Shown: positions 16,708 through 26,950 of the stretch, in pieces
How positions within the stretch are numbered: the stretch's first letter is position 1
How the letters are laid out: each line of letters begins with the position of its first letter
Source of the DNA: an uncultured Clostridia bacterium
GTDB lineage: Bacteria; Bacillota; Clostridia; Christensenellales; Borkfalkiaceae
Reading direction: 5' to 3'
NCBI GenBank assembly: GCA_947589565.1
Contig: CANQBW010000003.1
Span: 1 to 52,999, forward strand
DNA: 52,999 nucleotides
The notes under the pieces: generated by a model
Databases searched by the model: none
The model's input: the letters and a program-made list of their open reading frames with translations, nothing else
Told to the model about the DNA's origin: nothing
Translations under genes and position numbers: made by a program

Positions 16708-17850
16708 ATGAAGGGATTTTTGAAAACACATCGGTGGGCGAGAATTGTACTTTGGAGCTTGTCGGGGCTGCTGCTTTTTATCGTCTTGCTCCTCTGTGCC
16801 GTTTTGCTCTTCATCAATTTCTATCCCTCCTTCGGCGGGAGTGCAAGCAAAGAGAAAAAGGAAGCGTATACTCTTCGCGCCGAAAATTATTTTGACGGAA
16901 CTTTCCACAACATCGGCGCATTCACCCTCATGACGGAAGCGGACGATCCCTACAAGGAAAGGACGAGCGGAAAGGGAAGGACCCCGAGCGAAAAACTTCC
17001 CATCGTAACGCCTGCATTTTTGCAAGAACCGTCGAAAGACGATCTGACGCTCACATGGCTCGGGCATTCGACCACCCTTTTGCAGATGCAGGGAATGAAT
17101 ATCCTCTTTGACCCGGTCTTGAGCGAGATTTCTTCTCCCGTTTCCTTTGCGGGCTCCAAACGGTTCAGCGACCTTCCGATCACGGCGGAAGAGCTGCCGA
17201 GCATCGACCTTGTGATCATCTCTCATGATCATTACGATCATCTCGACTATCCGACCATTCAAAAGATCGACGGTAAAGTGAAGAAATATATCGTACCGCT
17301 CGGCGTTGAAAATCATTTGGAGCGTTGGGGGATATCGGAAGAAAAGATCACGGCCGTCGCTTGGTGGGAGGAAGTTGAAATAGACTCTCTTACCGTCGTC
17401 TGCACCCCCTCGCGGCACTATTCGGGGAGAAAAATGATCGACCAAAACGACACCCTTTGGGCGTCATGGGTTCTGAAAAACGAGAGCTTTCAAGTCTTTG
17501 AAAGCGGAGACACGGGCTTCGGCGATCAGTTCGGGGAGATCTACGCAAAGTTCGGAGATTTCGATCTTGCCCTCATGGACTGTGCGCAGTACTCTACAAA
17601 ATGGCATGACGTCCACATGTTCCCCGAAGAAGCGGTCATGGCCGCCGAGATCTTACACGCCGAAGTTGCAGTCCCGATCCATTGGGGCGCGTTCACGCTC
17701 TCCGACCATGCGTGGGACGACCCCGCCGAGCGATTTACCTTGCGCGGCGAAGAAGCAGGGCTTTCCGTCGTAACGCCGAGGCTTGGGGAAACGGCGCAGT
17801 GGAGCCGCTTTTCCGACTATACGCAAAGGTGGTGGCGGGAGATCGCATAA
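16708..17850 (+). CDS. Membrane-anchored metallo-beta-lactamase-fold hydrolase (UlaG/NAPE-PLD-like)
   Basis: A 380-residue protein with an N-terminal transmembrane anchor (about residues 12-37) and a metallo-beta-lactamase domain. TWLGHSTTLLQMQGMNILFDP (about 113-132) precedes the zinc motif ISHDHYDHLD (about 170-179). SRHYSGR, ESGDTGFGD and PIHWGAF (about 323) supply the other ligands. This is the pattern of NAPE-PLD/UlaG-like hydrolases acting on phosphodiesters or lactones. The catalytic domain faces outward if the anchor is a signal-anchor. It is part of the redox cluster; substrate unknown. Confidence 0.87.
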   Translation: MKGFLKTHRWARIVLWSLSGLLLFIVLLLCAVLLFINFYPSFGGSASKEKKEAYTLRAENYFDGTFHNIGAFTLMTEADDPYKERTSGKGRTPSEKLPIVTPAFLQEPSKDDLTLTWLGHSTTLLQMQGMNILFDPVLSEISSPVSFAGSKRFSDLPITAEELPSIDLVIISHDHYDHLDYPTIQKIDGKVKKYIVPLGVENHLERWGISEEKITAVAWWEEVEIDSLTVVCTPSRHYSGRKMIDQNDTLWASWVLKNESFQVFESGDTGFGDQFGEIYAKFGDFDLALMDCAQYSTKWHDVHMFPEEAVMAAEILHAEVAVPIHWGAFTLSDHAWDDPAERFTLRGEEAGLSVVTPRLGETAQWSRFSDYTQRWWREIA

Positions 17851-17895
17851 AATTACGCGGAAAAATATACAGTAAAAAATTTCAGGAGAAACGAA

Positions 17896-18483
17896 ATGAA
17901 AAAGAAGTTTATCATCTTGATCGCAACGTTGTGTTCGCTCGTCTTTGCTCTTTCGGCTTGCAGCGGAGCAAACGACGACACAGGAAAACTCGATTCCGCA
18001 GACCCGTCGAAAGTCCTCGTTGTGTACTTCTCGGCAACAGGCAACACCGAAAAAGTAGCGGGATATATTGCGGAAGTCACAGGCGGAACGCTCTATGAGA
18101 TCACGCCCGCCGAGCCCTATACAAGTGCCGATCTGAATTACAGCGATTCGAGCAGCCGTTCGACGAGAGAACAGAACGACGACTCCGCCCGCCCCGCGAT
18201 CAGCGGCAGCGTCGAGAACATGGAGCAGTATGATACTCTCTACCTTGGCTATCCCATTTGGTGGGGAGAAGCGCCCAAAATTATCTACACCTTCCTCGAA
18301 ACTTATGACCTTTCGGGAAAGACCATCATTCCCTTCTGCACTTCGGGCTCAAGCGGGATCGGATCGAGCGCAACTCACTTGCATTCCTTGGCAAGCGGCG
18401 CAAAATGGCTCGATGGTAAGCGCTTTTCGGGAAGTTCTCAAAAGAGCGAAGTCGAAGCCTGGATCAAAGACTTAAAGTATTAA
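17896..18483 (+). CDS. Flavodoxin lipoprotein
   Basis: A 195-residue protein with a signal peptide and lipobox LSAC (Cys at about 22), so a flavodoxin tethered outside the membrane. The FMN phosphate loop is FSATGNTEKVAGYI (about 46-59), followed by GYPIWWGEAPKIIYTFLE and FCTSGSSGIGSS. It is a paralogue of the cytoplasmic flavodoxin at 14372-14845. An extracytoplasmic flavodoxin implies electron transfer at the cell surface, possibly to quinones or other acceptors; that is inference. Ribosome site CAGGAG precedes the ATG. A strong terminator follows. Confidence 0.87.
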   Translation: MKKKFIILIATLCSLVFALSACSGANDDTGKLDSADPSKVLVVYFSATGNTEKVAGYIAEVTGGTLYEITPAEPYTSADLNYSDSSSRSTREQNDDSARPAISGSVENMEQYDTLYLGYPIWWGEAPKIIYTFLETYDLSGKTIIPFCTSGSSGIGSSATHLHSLASGAKWLDGKRFSGSSQKSEVEAWIKDLKY

Positions 18484-18499
18484 AACGCGACTTTTAAAG

Positions 18500-18532
18500 G
18501 CGCGGGCGGCTTATGCCGCCCGCGCTCGTTTT
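18500..18532. terminator. Terminator after the redox cluster
   Basis: Perfect 11 bp stem GCGCGGGCGGC-TTAT-GCCGCCCGCGC (18500-18525) followed by CGTTTT. It lies between two convergent genes and may serve both. Confidence 0.8.
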
Positions 18533-18540
18533 CCCGAATT

Positions 18541-20421
18541 TTACTCTTCTTCTCTTCTGATCAAAGCAGATGGATATTGATCTTTTCTTAGACGTTCGGC
18601 TGTCTTTTGAGGATCTTTCAAATCCTCTTCGCCGATTTTTTTCTCACCGCAATACCACCCCTTCGGGTTTTGAAATGTCACGTTTTTAAGATTCGAACAA
18701 CCGTAGAACGCCTCTTGTCCGATCTCGATCACACTATCCGGAATTTCGATACTCGTAAGTTTTTTACATTCCGAGAATGCGGCATCTCCGATCGTCGTCA
18801 CGCTTTTCCCGATCGTAACGCTTGTTAGATTTTCACATTCGATGAACGCACAAAATCCGATCGCCGTCACTTTGTCAGGAATTACAATACTTGTAAGAGA
18901 CGTGCAACAGCCGAACGTATCATCCTCGATTCTTATCACGTCTTTCGGAATATCGACACTTAAAAGAGATGTACAGTTGCCGAACGCAGCATTTCCAATC
19001 GTTGTGACATCCTTCCCGATTGTCAAATTTGTAAGATCCTTACAGCTGCAAAAAGCGCCCTCCCCAATCGTCGTAACCCCATCAGGGATCTCAATATTCG
19101 TAACCCCCCTTCGGCCCCAAAAAGCTTTTTCTCCAATTTTCTTCAAATTTTTTGGGATCTCACTTCCCTTGCAACCGAGAATCAAGGTTTTTGTACCCTT
19201 TTCAATGAGGCAGTTCCCTTCACAATAATATGCTTCATTTCCCTCTTCCACAAAAATCTTTTCAAGTTTGCGGCAATCGGAGAAGGCATTCGGATCTATC
19301 ATTTTCAAACTTGTGCCAAGCTTCACGCTTGTAAGATTATAACATTCATAGAACATACCATTTTCAATCTTCATCACGCCATTTCCAATCGTCACACCGG
19401 AAAGAAACGAGCAATAGGCAAATATTCCTTCTCCGATCGAAGTCACGCTGTCGGCAATAATAATCTCCGAAAGATTCATGCAATTCATAAACGCCCAATT
19501 TCCGATCGAAGTCACGCTGTCGGGAATTTCAATGCTTGCAAGAAAATAGCACCCATCGAACGCCTGTGCTCCGATCGTTGTCACCCCTTCTTGAATTTTT
19601 ACACTTGTAATGGTGTTGCAGCGTTGAAACGCCTTATCTGCAATTCCCGTTACTGGTTTTCCGTTATATGTAGATGGAATGACGATCTCGGCATCCTTTG
19701 CGGTGCCGATCCCGTCGACGAAATACGCATCTTGAATAAGTGAATAGGAAAGACTCTCCGTCCCGTCGCTCCCCGGTTTTAATTTCTCGTCTGAATCGTC
19801 ATTCGGCTTATCCTCGGGTTTCTGCTCCTCGCCGGGTTTCTGCTCTTCGCCGGGTTTCTCTTCCTCGTTTGGTTTCTGCTCTTCGTTTGGTTTCTGCTCT
19901 TCGTTTGGTTTCTGTTCTTCGCTCGGCTTCTGCTCCTCACTCGGCTTCTGTTCCTCACTCGGCTTCTGTTCCTCACTCGGCTTCTGTTCCTCGCTCGGCT
20001 TCTGTTCCTCACTCGGTTTCTGTTCTTCGCTCGGCTTCTGCTCCTCACTCGGCTTCTGTTCCTCACTCGGCTTCTGTTCCTCGCTCGGCTTCTGTTCCTC
20101 GCTCGGCTTCTGTTCCTCACTCGGCTTCTGTTCTTCGCTCGGCTTCTGTTCTTCGCTCGGTTTCTGTTCCTCACTCGGCTTCTGTTCCTCGCTCGACTTC
20201 TGTTCCTCGCTCGGCTTCTGCTCTTCGCTTGGTTTTTGTTCCTCGCTCGGCTTCTGTTCGCCGCTCGGTTTTTGCTCTTCGGGTTTGTTCTGTCCGCTCA
20301 ACTGTTCTTGAGAGACGTCTCCGCTCGGCGTCTGTTCCTTTTCATCGCACGCTGAAAGTCCAAAAGCAAATGTAAAGCCCGCGCAAATCGCTAAAATTCC
20401 GCACAAAATATTTTTCTTCAT
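18541..20421 (-). CDS. BspA-type leucine-rich repeat surface lipoprotein with (KPSEEQ)n stalk
   Basis: A 626-residue lipoprotein. Signal peptide and lipobox GLSAC (Cys about 25). A hydrophilic stalk of about 26 hexapeptide repeats KPSEEQ (about residues 51-206; late variants KPNEEQ, KPGEEQ). Then BspA/LRR_5 repeats (about 230-590) with the pattern SVxIPxxVTxIGxxAFxxC. BspA-like proteins mediate adhesion to host proteins and other cells; the stalk should hold the LRR domain away from the wall. AAGGGG lies 8 nt before the ATG. It is one of four such genes in the window and is convergent with the redox cluster. Confidence 0.9.
   Translation of the reverse strand: MKKNILCGILAICAGFTFAFGLSACDEKEQTPSGDVSQEQLSGQNKPEEQKPSGEQKPSEEQKPSEEQKPSEEQKSSEEQKPSEEQKPSEEQKPSEEQKPSEEQKPSEEQKPSEEQKPSEEQKPSEEQKPSEEQKPSEEQKPSEEQKPSEEQKPSEEQKPSEEQKPSEEQKPNEEQKPNEEQKPNEEEKPGEEQKPGEEQKPEDKPNDDSDEKLKPGSDGTESLSYSLIQDAYFVDGIGTAKDAEIVIPSTYNGKPVTGIADKAFQRCNTITSVKIQEGVTTIGAQAFDGCYFLASIEIPDSVTSIGNWAFMNCMNLSEIIIADSVTSIGEGIFAYCSFLSGVTIGNGVMKIENGMFYECYNLTSVKLGTSLKMIDPNAFSDCRKLEKIFVEEGNEAYYCEGNCLIEKGTKTLILGCKGSEIPKNLKKIGEKAFWGRRGVTNIEIPDGVTTIGEGAFCSCKDLTNLTIGKDVTTIGNAAFGNCTSLLSVDIPKDVIRIEDDTFGCCTSLTSIVIPDKVTAIGFCAFIECENLTSVTIGKSVTTIGDAAFSECKKLTSIEIPDSVIEIGQEAFYGCSNLKNVTFQNPKGWYCGEKKIGEEDLKDPQKTAERLRKDQYPSALIRREEE
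19804..20271 (-). repeat. 18 bp tandem repeat encoding (KPSEEQ)n
   Basis: About 26 tandem copies of an 18 bp unit within the LRR lipoprotein gene, with silent third-position variation among central copies and amino-acid changes toward the 3' end. The unit preserves frame, so copy-number change alters stalk length without frameshift. Confidence 0.9.
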
Positions 20422-20503
20422 CTCTTTATCCCCTTTGCATTTTAAAAAATTAGTAGGATTATATCATACTTTATCATACTTGTCAAGCGATTGTAGTATT
20501 TTT

Positions 20504-20512
20504 TGGTATAAT
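20504..20512 (+). promoter_or_regulatory. Extended -10 promoter for the RHH gene
   Basis: TGGTATAAT (TGn plus TATAAT at 20507-20512). There is no -35 box at standard spacing; TTGTCA at 20480-20485 is 21 bp away. Bases 20422-20544 hold nothing else recognisable. Confidence 0.5.
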
Positions 20513-20544
20513 TTATGTAAATTTTAGAATAATAGAGGAAGACA

Positions 20545-20691
20545 ATGAAGCCTTTGAAAGAGAAAATCAGCATTACGATAGACAGCGATTTATTAAAGGA
20601 GCTCAAGGTTTTAGCCGAACGAGATGACCGATCGCTGTCGCAATATATCAATTTGATTTTGAGAAAATATGTCAAATCTGAACTGGATTGA
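20545..20691 (+). CDS. Ribbon-helix-helix (CopG/Arc-like) DNA-binding protein
   Basis: A 48-residue protein beginning MKPLKEKISITIDSDLLKEL and ending LSQYINLILRKYVKSELD. The beta strand KISITI, helix ELKVLAERDDRS and helix SQYINLILRKYV are the classic ribbon-helix-helix layout of antitoxin-type repressors. GAGGAAG lies 5 nt before the ATG, an extended -10 promoter precedes it, and a strong terminator follows. It is therefore a monocistronic gene without a toxin partner in sight. The target is unknown. Confidence 0.8.
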   Translation: MKPLKEKISITIDSDLLKELKVLAERDDRSLSQYINLILRKYVKSELD

Positions 20692-20705
20692 ACTGAAAAC
20701 ACAGT

Positions 20706-20736
20706 AAAAAAGCACAGCTTTGAAAGCTGTGCTTTT
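20706..20736. terminator. Bidirectional terminator between RHH gene and tuf
   Basis: AAAAAGCACAGCTTT and AAAGCTGTGCTTTTT form a near-perfect stem with A and T tracts on both sides. It can end both the RHH transcript (+) and tuf (-). Confidence 0.85.
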
Positions 20737-20750
20737 TATTTTGTTTTGAT

Positions 20751-21974
<1,224 letters not shown>

Positions 21975-22068
21975 TTTGAATTTTCCTCCGATTATATTTT
22001 GATAACTTTCTCCGCTTCGGCGGAGGCGCAGCTATCTATCATTTCCTGATATGAAGCTGATGAATTGC

Positions 22069-22108
22069 TTATCGGTACTATTATAACCGATAATATGATT
22101 TTTTGCAA
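22069..22108 (-). promoter_or_regulatory. tuf promoter embedded in an inverted repeat
   Basis: Minus-strand TTGCAA (22103-22108), 17 bp spacer, TATAAT (22080-22085). An 8 bp perfect inverted repeat, TTATCGGT (22069-22076) and ACCGATAA (22086-22093), flanks the -10 box. It may be an operator. Confidence 0.7.
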
Positions 22109-22174
22109 GGACTTTAAAAGCTTTTTTGCAAAAATTTCCTTATTTTTGGGAAAAAATCCCCTCTTTTTCCGACC

Positions 22175-24256
22175 TTATTCGCGCTTAGCGCGGGTCGAGA
22201 TGATCTTCTCGGAAATTCCCTTCGGAACTTCCGCATAGTGATCGAACTGCATCGTGAACTGGCCTCTGCCCTGCGTGCGCGAACGAAGGTCGGTCGCATA
22301 GCCGAACATTTCGGACAGCGGGACCTCCGCGTCGATGATCTTCGCGCCGTTTCTGTCGTCCGTTCCGAGAATATTTCCTCTTCTGCCGCTGATGTTGCCC
22401 ATGAGGTCGCCGAAGTAGTCCTCGGGAGTGACGATCTCGACCTTCATGATGGGCTCGAGCAGGACGGGATTCGCCTTCTCCATACCGTTCTTGAACGCCA
22501 TGGAACCTGCGATCTTGAACGCCATTTCGGAGGAGTCGACCTCGTGATAGGAACCGTCGTAGACCTCTACCTTGAAGTCCATGACTTCGTAGCCTGCGAG
22601 GAAGCCGTTCTTTGCCGCCTCCTGAATGCCCTTGTCGATCGCGGGAATGAACTCCTTGGGAATGGAACCGCCGACCGTCTGGTCCTCGAAGGCGTAGCCG
22701 GAGCCGGGCTCCTGGGGAATGAGACGGATCTTGCAGTGACCGTACTGACCTTTACCGCCCGACTGACGCTTGTACATGCCCTCCGCCTCGACTGCCTTCT
22801 TGAAGGTCTCGCGGTAAGCGACCTGGGGTGCGCCAACGTTCGCTTCGACGTGAAACTCACGCAGAAGTCTGTCGACGATGATGTCGAGGTGCAGCTCACC
22901 CATGCCGGCGATGATGGTCTGTCCCGTCTCCTGATCGGTGTAGGTGCGGAAGGTGGGGTCCTCCTCCGCGAGCTTGACGAGCGCCATCGTCATCTTCTCC
23001 TGGCCCGCCTTTGTCTTGGGCTCGAGGGAGAGCTGAATGACGGGTTCGGGGAACTCCATCTTCTCGAGGACGATGGGATGTTTCTCATCGCAGAGGGTAT
23101 CGCCCGTCGTCGTGTTTTTGAGTCCGACGATCGCGCAGATGTCTCCCGAATAGATCTTGTCGATGTCCTTTCTCTCGTTGGAGTGCATCTGAACGAGACG
23201 TCCTACGCGCTCCTTCTTTCCCTTCGTGGAGTTGTAGACGTAGGAGCCCGCCTCGAGCACGCCCGAATAGCAGCGGAAGTATGCGAGGGAGCCGACGAAC
23301 GGGTCGGTCGCGATCTTGAATGCAAGACCTGCAAAGGGCTCTTCGTCCGAAGTCTTTCTCTCCTCCTCCTGATCGGTGTCGGGGTTGATTCCCTTGACAT
23401 GGTCGACGTCCAAGGGGCTGGGCAGGAAGTGAATGACTGCGTCAAGCAGGAACTGCACGCCCTTGTTGCGGTAGGAAGAGCCGCAGAGCATGGGGATCGC
23501 CTCCGTCTTGAGGCAGCGCTCGCGGAGACCCGACAAAATCTCGTCCACGGAGAGATCCCCTTCCTCGAGGAACTTTTCCATGAGCTCGTCGTTGGCAAGA
23601 GCCGCCTCCTCGGCGAGCTTTGCACGGTACTCCTTGGCAAGATCCACCATGTCGGCGGGAATGGGCTCCTTGCGGAAGTCCTTGCCGAGGTCGTCATAGT
23701 AGACCTCCGCCTCCATGCGGATGAGGTCGACGATCCCGCGGAAGGAATCCTCCTTGCCGATGGGAAGTTCGATGGGAACGGGATTTGCTCCCAATCTCTC
23801 GCGGATCATTCTCTCGACGCGGAAGAAGTCCGCGCCGTTGATGTCCATCTTATTGACGTAAGCGATTCTCGGGACCTTATACTTGTCCGCCTGACGCCAG
23901 ACGGTCTCGGACTGCGGCTCAACGCCGCCCTTCGCGCAGAAGGTCGCGACCGCGCCGTCGAGGACGCGCAGGGAACGCTCGACTTCGACCGTGAAGTCGA
24001 CGTGTCCCGGGGTATCGATGATGTTGAATCTATGACCCTTCCAGATACAGGTCGTAGCGGCGGAAGTGATCGTGATACCGCGCTCCTGTTCCTGCACCAT
24101 CCAGTCCATGGTAGCGGCGCCCTCGTGGACTTCGCCGAGTTTGTGCGTCTTTCCCGTGTAGAAAAGAATGCGCTCGGTCGTCGTCGTCTTGCCGGCGTCG
24201 ATGTGGGCCATGATTCCGAAGTTTCTGGTATGTGCTAAATCGTATTCTCTGGGCAT
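22175..24256 (-). CDS. fusA: Elongation factor G
   Basis: Translocation GTPase, 693 residues, normal length. The G domain has [19 protein letters not shown] (about 17-35), DTPGHVDF (about 82-89) and NKMD (about 136-139). Domains II-V follow, with the catalytic-loop region [19 protein letters not shown] near residue 530. AGAGG precedes the ATG and the gene starts 13 nt after rpsG, the canonical str order. The stop is followed by a weak A/T-rich hairpin before the separate tuf promoter. Confidence 0.98.
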   Translation of the reverse strand: MPREYDLAHTRNFGIMAHIDAGKTTTTERILFYTGKTHKLGEVHEGAATMDWMVQEQERGITITSAATTCIWKGHRFNIIDTPGHVDFTVEVERSLRVLDGAVATFCAKGGVEPQSETVWRQADKYKVPRIAYVNKMDINGADFFRVERMIRERLGANPVPIELPIGKEDSFRGIVDLIRMEAEVYYDDLGKDFRKEPIPADMVDLAKEYRAKLAEEAALANDELMEKFLEEGDLSVDEILSGLRERCLKTEAIPMLCGSSYRNKGVQFLLDAVIHFLPSPLDVDHVKGINPDTDQEEERKTSDEEPFAGLAFKIATDPFVGSLAYFRCYSGVLEAGSYVYNSTKGKKERVGRLVQMHSNERKDIDKIYSGDICAIVGLKNTTTGDTLCDEKHPIVLEKMEFPEPVIQLSLEPKTKAGQEKMTMALVKLAEEDPTFRTYTDQETGQTIIAGMGELHLDIIVDRLLREFHVEANVGAPQVAYRETFKKAVEAEGMYKRQSGGKGQYGHCKIRLIPQEPGSGYAFEDQTVGGSIPKEFIPAIDKGIQEAAKNGFLAGYEVMDFKVEVYDGSYHEVDSSEMAFKIAGSMAFKNGMEKANPVLLEPIMKVEIVTPEDYFGDLMGNISGRRGNILGTDDRNGAKIIDAEVPLSEMFGYATDLRSRTQGRGQFTMQFDHYAEVPKGISEKIISTRAKRE

Positions 24257-24269
24257 AGGTTACCTCTTC

Positions 24270-24936
<667 letters not shown>

Positions 24937-25308
24937 TTACTTGGGACGTTTAGCGCCGTACTTGGAACGACCCTGCTTGCGCTTTGCAACGCCGGCCGTA
25001 TCCAACGCGCCGCGGATGATGTGATACCGCACACCGGGAAGATCCTTGACTCTTCCGCCGCGGATGAGGACAGAGCTGTGCTCCTGCAAATTGTGTCCTT
25101 CTCCGGGGATGTAGACGGTACCTTCCTGCTTGTTGGTCAGCCGGACTCTTGCGATCTTTCTCAGAGCCGAGTTCGGCTTCTTGGGAGAAGTCGTCGTCAC
25201 CTGCAGGCAGACGCCGCGCTTTTGGGGGCACTGGTCGAGGATGGGGCATTTGGATTTGAATGCTTCCCTCTCTCTGCCTTTTTTGATGAGCTGATTGATC
25301 GTAGGCAT
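24937..25308 (-). CDS. rpsL: 30S ribosomal protein S12
   Basis: A 123-residue decoding-centre protein. It carries the [16 protein letters not shown] motif containing the lysine altered in streptomycin resistance (wild-type Lys here) and [22 protein letters not shown] lies 8 nt before the ATG. It is the first gene of the str operon, behind a consensus promoter and a ~100 nt leader. Confidence 0.97.
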   Translation of the reverse strand: MPTINQLIKKGREREAFKSKCPILDQCPQKRGVCLQVTTTSPKKPNSALRKIARVRLTNKQEGTVYIPGEGHNLQEHSSVLIRGGRVKDLPGVRYHIIRGALDTAGVAKRKQGRSKYGAKRPK

Positions 25309-25379
25309 TTGGGTTTACCTCCTTTTGAGAATTTCGGAATATCTTAAAATCGCACGGGCGATCTTATGATCGAATGGGC

Positions 25380-25442
25380 GCGCAAAAGGACCCCTTTTGC
25401 GCAAACAAAGCCTATTTTACCAAAACCAACAACTTTTGTCAA
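25380..25442 (-). promoter_or_regulatory. str operon promoter and 5' leader hairpin
   Basis: Minus-strand TTGACA (25437-25442), 17 bp spacer, TAAAAT (25414-25419). The predicted start is near 25407. A perfect 10 bp hairpin (GCGCAAAAGG/CCTTTTGCGC, 25380-25402) begins within about 5 nt of it and may stabilise the mRNA 5' end. Confidence 0.75.
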
Positions 25443-25485
25443 ACGTTTTTTACATCAATTTTTACGAAAATCTTCTCGATCCTTT

Positions 25486-26319
25486 TTATATATTTTCGAC
25501 ATATATTTTACCTCCCTTTTTGTAATATGAAAATTTCATTTTGGGATAAAGCGTCGCACGCATCAATGAATGTCCGTTTTCATACTGCTTATATCCCTCT
25601 AAATCCAAACAAATATCCCCTGATTCTTCTTCAAAAAAAACCGCCGGGATCGTCACGCGCTTTGAGTATGAAAATTTCCATCTTAGAACATTTCGCTCTT
25701 CATAAGAATCCATGTCAAATTTCCCGAACGGGAAATTTTCTATTTTGTCAAAGGCGATTTTGTCCCAAATATAGAGTCCATGATTGTACTTTGACAATGC
25801 TGTATTTCTGAAAAAGTCTATATATTCAATGTCGTTCTCCTGTAAATATTCATCGATAAATTTGTAGTTTTTGATTGTTGGCATAATGGAATATTCAATG
25901 ATGTTTCCCCAAAGTTTGGTTTTTTCCATATCATCTAAGTGGAGCTCCGTCAAAGCAATCTTGTCAATTCCCAAATAGATTTCCACCTCTACGTTATCGG
26001 GGTCAAATACATTGGTATCAAATTTGTACGCACAATAATATGGTGTTAATACTCCGGGATCGGAATTATCCGTGATAATAAATCCACCGGAAACCGAGTT
26101 GTCACTTGTAGCACGATCATGAAGAGTCAATCCAATCGGCGCCGCAAGACCCACGATCAAAACTGCCGACATAAGGACTGCAACCACAGGCTTGGTAAAG
26201 ATTTTGCGCGGTTTCGTTCCCTTCCGTTTTTCAAGCTCATCTTTTACATTTTGAAGAATTCGAAGTTGAGCAGAAGCACTCAGCGCAGATGAATGCACAG
26301 AATTTTTATAATTCATCAT
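25486..26319 (-). CDS. Membrane protein, probable anti-sigma factor
   Basis: A 277-residue protein with a cytoplasmic N-terminus (about 1-45, helical, SAQLRILQNVKDELEKRKG), one transmembrane segment (about 45-67) and an extracellular domain of unknown fold. Its start overlaps the ECF sigma gene by 14 nt, with GGAGGG 8 nt before the ATG. The sigma/anti-sigma gene arrangement is the main evidence; no zinc-binding HxxxCxxC motif is visible. The gene is AT-rich compared with flanking housekeeping genes, suggesting transfer as a unit with the sigma factor. Confidence 0.65.
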   Translation of the reverse strand: MMNYKNSVHSSALSASAQLRILQNVKDELEKRKGTKPRKIFTKPVVAVLMSAVLIVGLAAPIGLTLHDRATSDNSVSGGFIITDNSDPGVLTPYYCAYKFDTNVFDPDNVEVEIYLGIDKIALTELHLDDMEKTKLWGNIIEYSIMPTIKNYKFIDEYLQENDIEYIDFFRNTALSKYNHGLYIWDKIAFDKIENFPFGKFDMDSYEERNVLRWKFSYSKRVTIPAVFFEEESGDICLDLEGYKQYENGHSLMRATLYPKMKFSYYKKGGKIYVENI

Positions 26320-26782
26320 GGTTGTTTCCCTCCAAAATTATTTTTAATTGAGATTTTGCACGAGCCAACTGCTTACGGACAGCCGAATCCGACTTGTGAA
26401 TGATTTTCCCGATTTCTTTCGAGGAATAACCCTCATAGAAATACAGGTAGATTATTTCGCGATTGATAGGAGTAAGTTTTTGAAGTTCCTCAAAAAGATC
26501 ATCGCCGAGTGGGGACGTATCGGGAAGAATGTTTTCGTCTGCCTCATTCGCGATTCTCTTTCGCTTTTTGAGAAAGTCCAAGCATTTATTGATCGTAACT
26601 TTCATAAACCAACTCTTTGTTTTGTGCTTCCCATAATGCAATAAGTAAGTCAGAATTACTTCTTGAACGATATCCTCCGCATCTGCTTGACACTTCAAGT
26701 AGTGTAACGATAACCTATAGATCAAATTTCCATATTCGATTAGAACTGACCTGATTTCATCGTCGCTTATTTGCCGGTACAT
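26306..26782 (-). CDS. ECF-type RNA polymerase sigma factor
   Basis: A 158-residue group 4 sigma factor. The region 2 signature QADAEDIVQEVILTYLLHYG (about 34-53) is followed by a short linker. Region 4 is TPINREIIYLYFYEGYSSKEIGKIIHKSD with helix-turn-helix (about 105-150). The ATG at 26782 has GGAG 7 nt upstream; a TTG at 26788 is less likely. It is the first gene of a two-gene unit with the membrane protein, the usual way such factors are held inactive until an envelope signal. The promoters it reads are not identifiable here. Confidence 0.9.
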   Translation of the reverse strand: MYRQISDDEIRSVLIEYGNLIYRLSLHYLKCQADAEDIVQEVILTYLLHYGKHKTKSWFMKVTINKCLDFLKKRKRIANEADENILPDTSPLGDDLFEELQKLTPINREIIYLYFYEGYSSKEIGKIIHKSDSAVRKQLARAKSQLKIILEGNNHDEL

Positions 26783-26815
26783 AGACAAGCTCCATATTTC
26801 TTTCTATATATAACG

Positions 26816-26843
26816 ATTATCACACATAAATTGGGACGTCCAA
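26816..26843 (-). promoter_or_regulatory. Candidate promoter of the ECF operon
   Basis: Minus-strand TTGGAC (26838-26843), 16 bp spacer, GATAAT (26816-26821). It resembles sigma-A rather than an ECF autoregulatory promoter. Confidence 0.45.
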
Positions 26844-26892
26844 ACAAAAAAAATTTATTTTTATTTTCGCAAATTACATGGAAAGTAAATTG

Positions 26893-26921
26893 TTGACATT
26901 TGCCCCAAAATAAGATATAGT
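26893..26921 (+). promoter_or_regulatory. pgk-tpiA promoter
   Basis: TTGACA (26893-26898), 17 bp spacer, TATAGT (26916-26921), about 30 bp before the pgk ATG. A strong sigma-A type promoter for a glycolytic operon. Confidence 0.8.
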
Positions 26922-26950
26922 AAGACCGGAATCTGAAAAGGAGAGAAAAC

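Noticed and set aside
19740..20375. Long plus-strand ORF rich in Ser, Val and Arg repeats
   Set aside because: It is the antisense reading of the (KPSEEQ)n tandem repeat; the repeat unit keeps all frames open and no ribosome site or signal supports it.
22238..24238. 666-codon plus-strand ORF
   Set aside because: Antisense shadow of fusA, with no supporting start signal.
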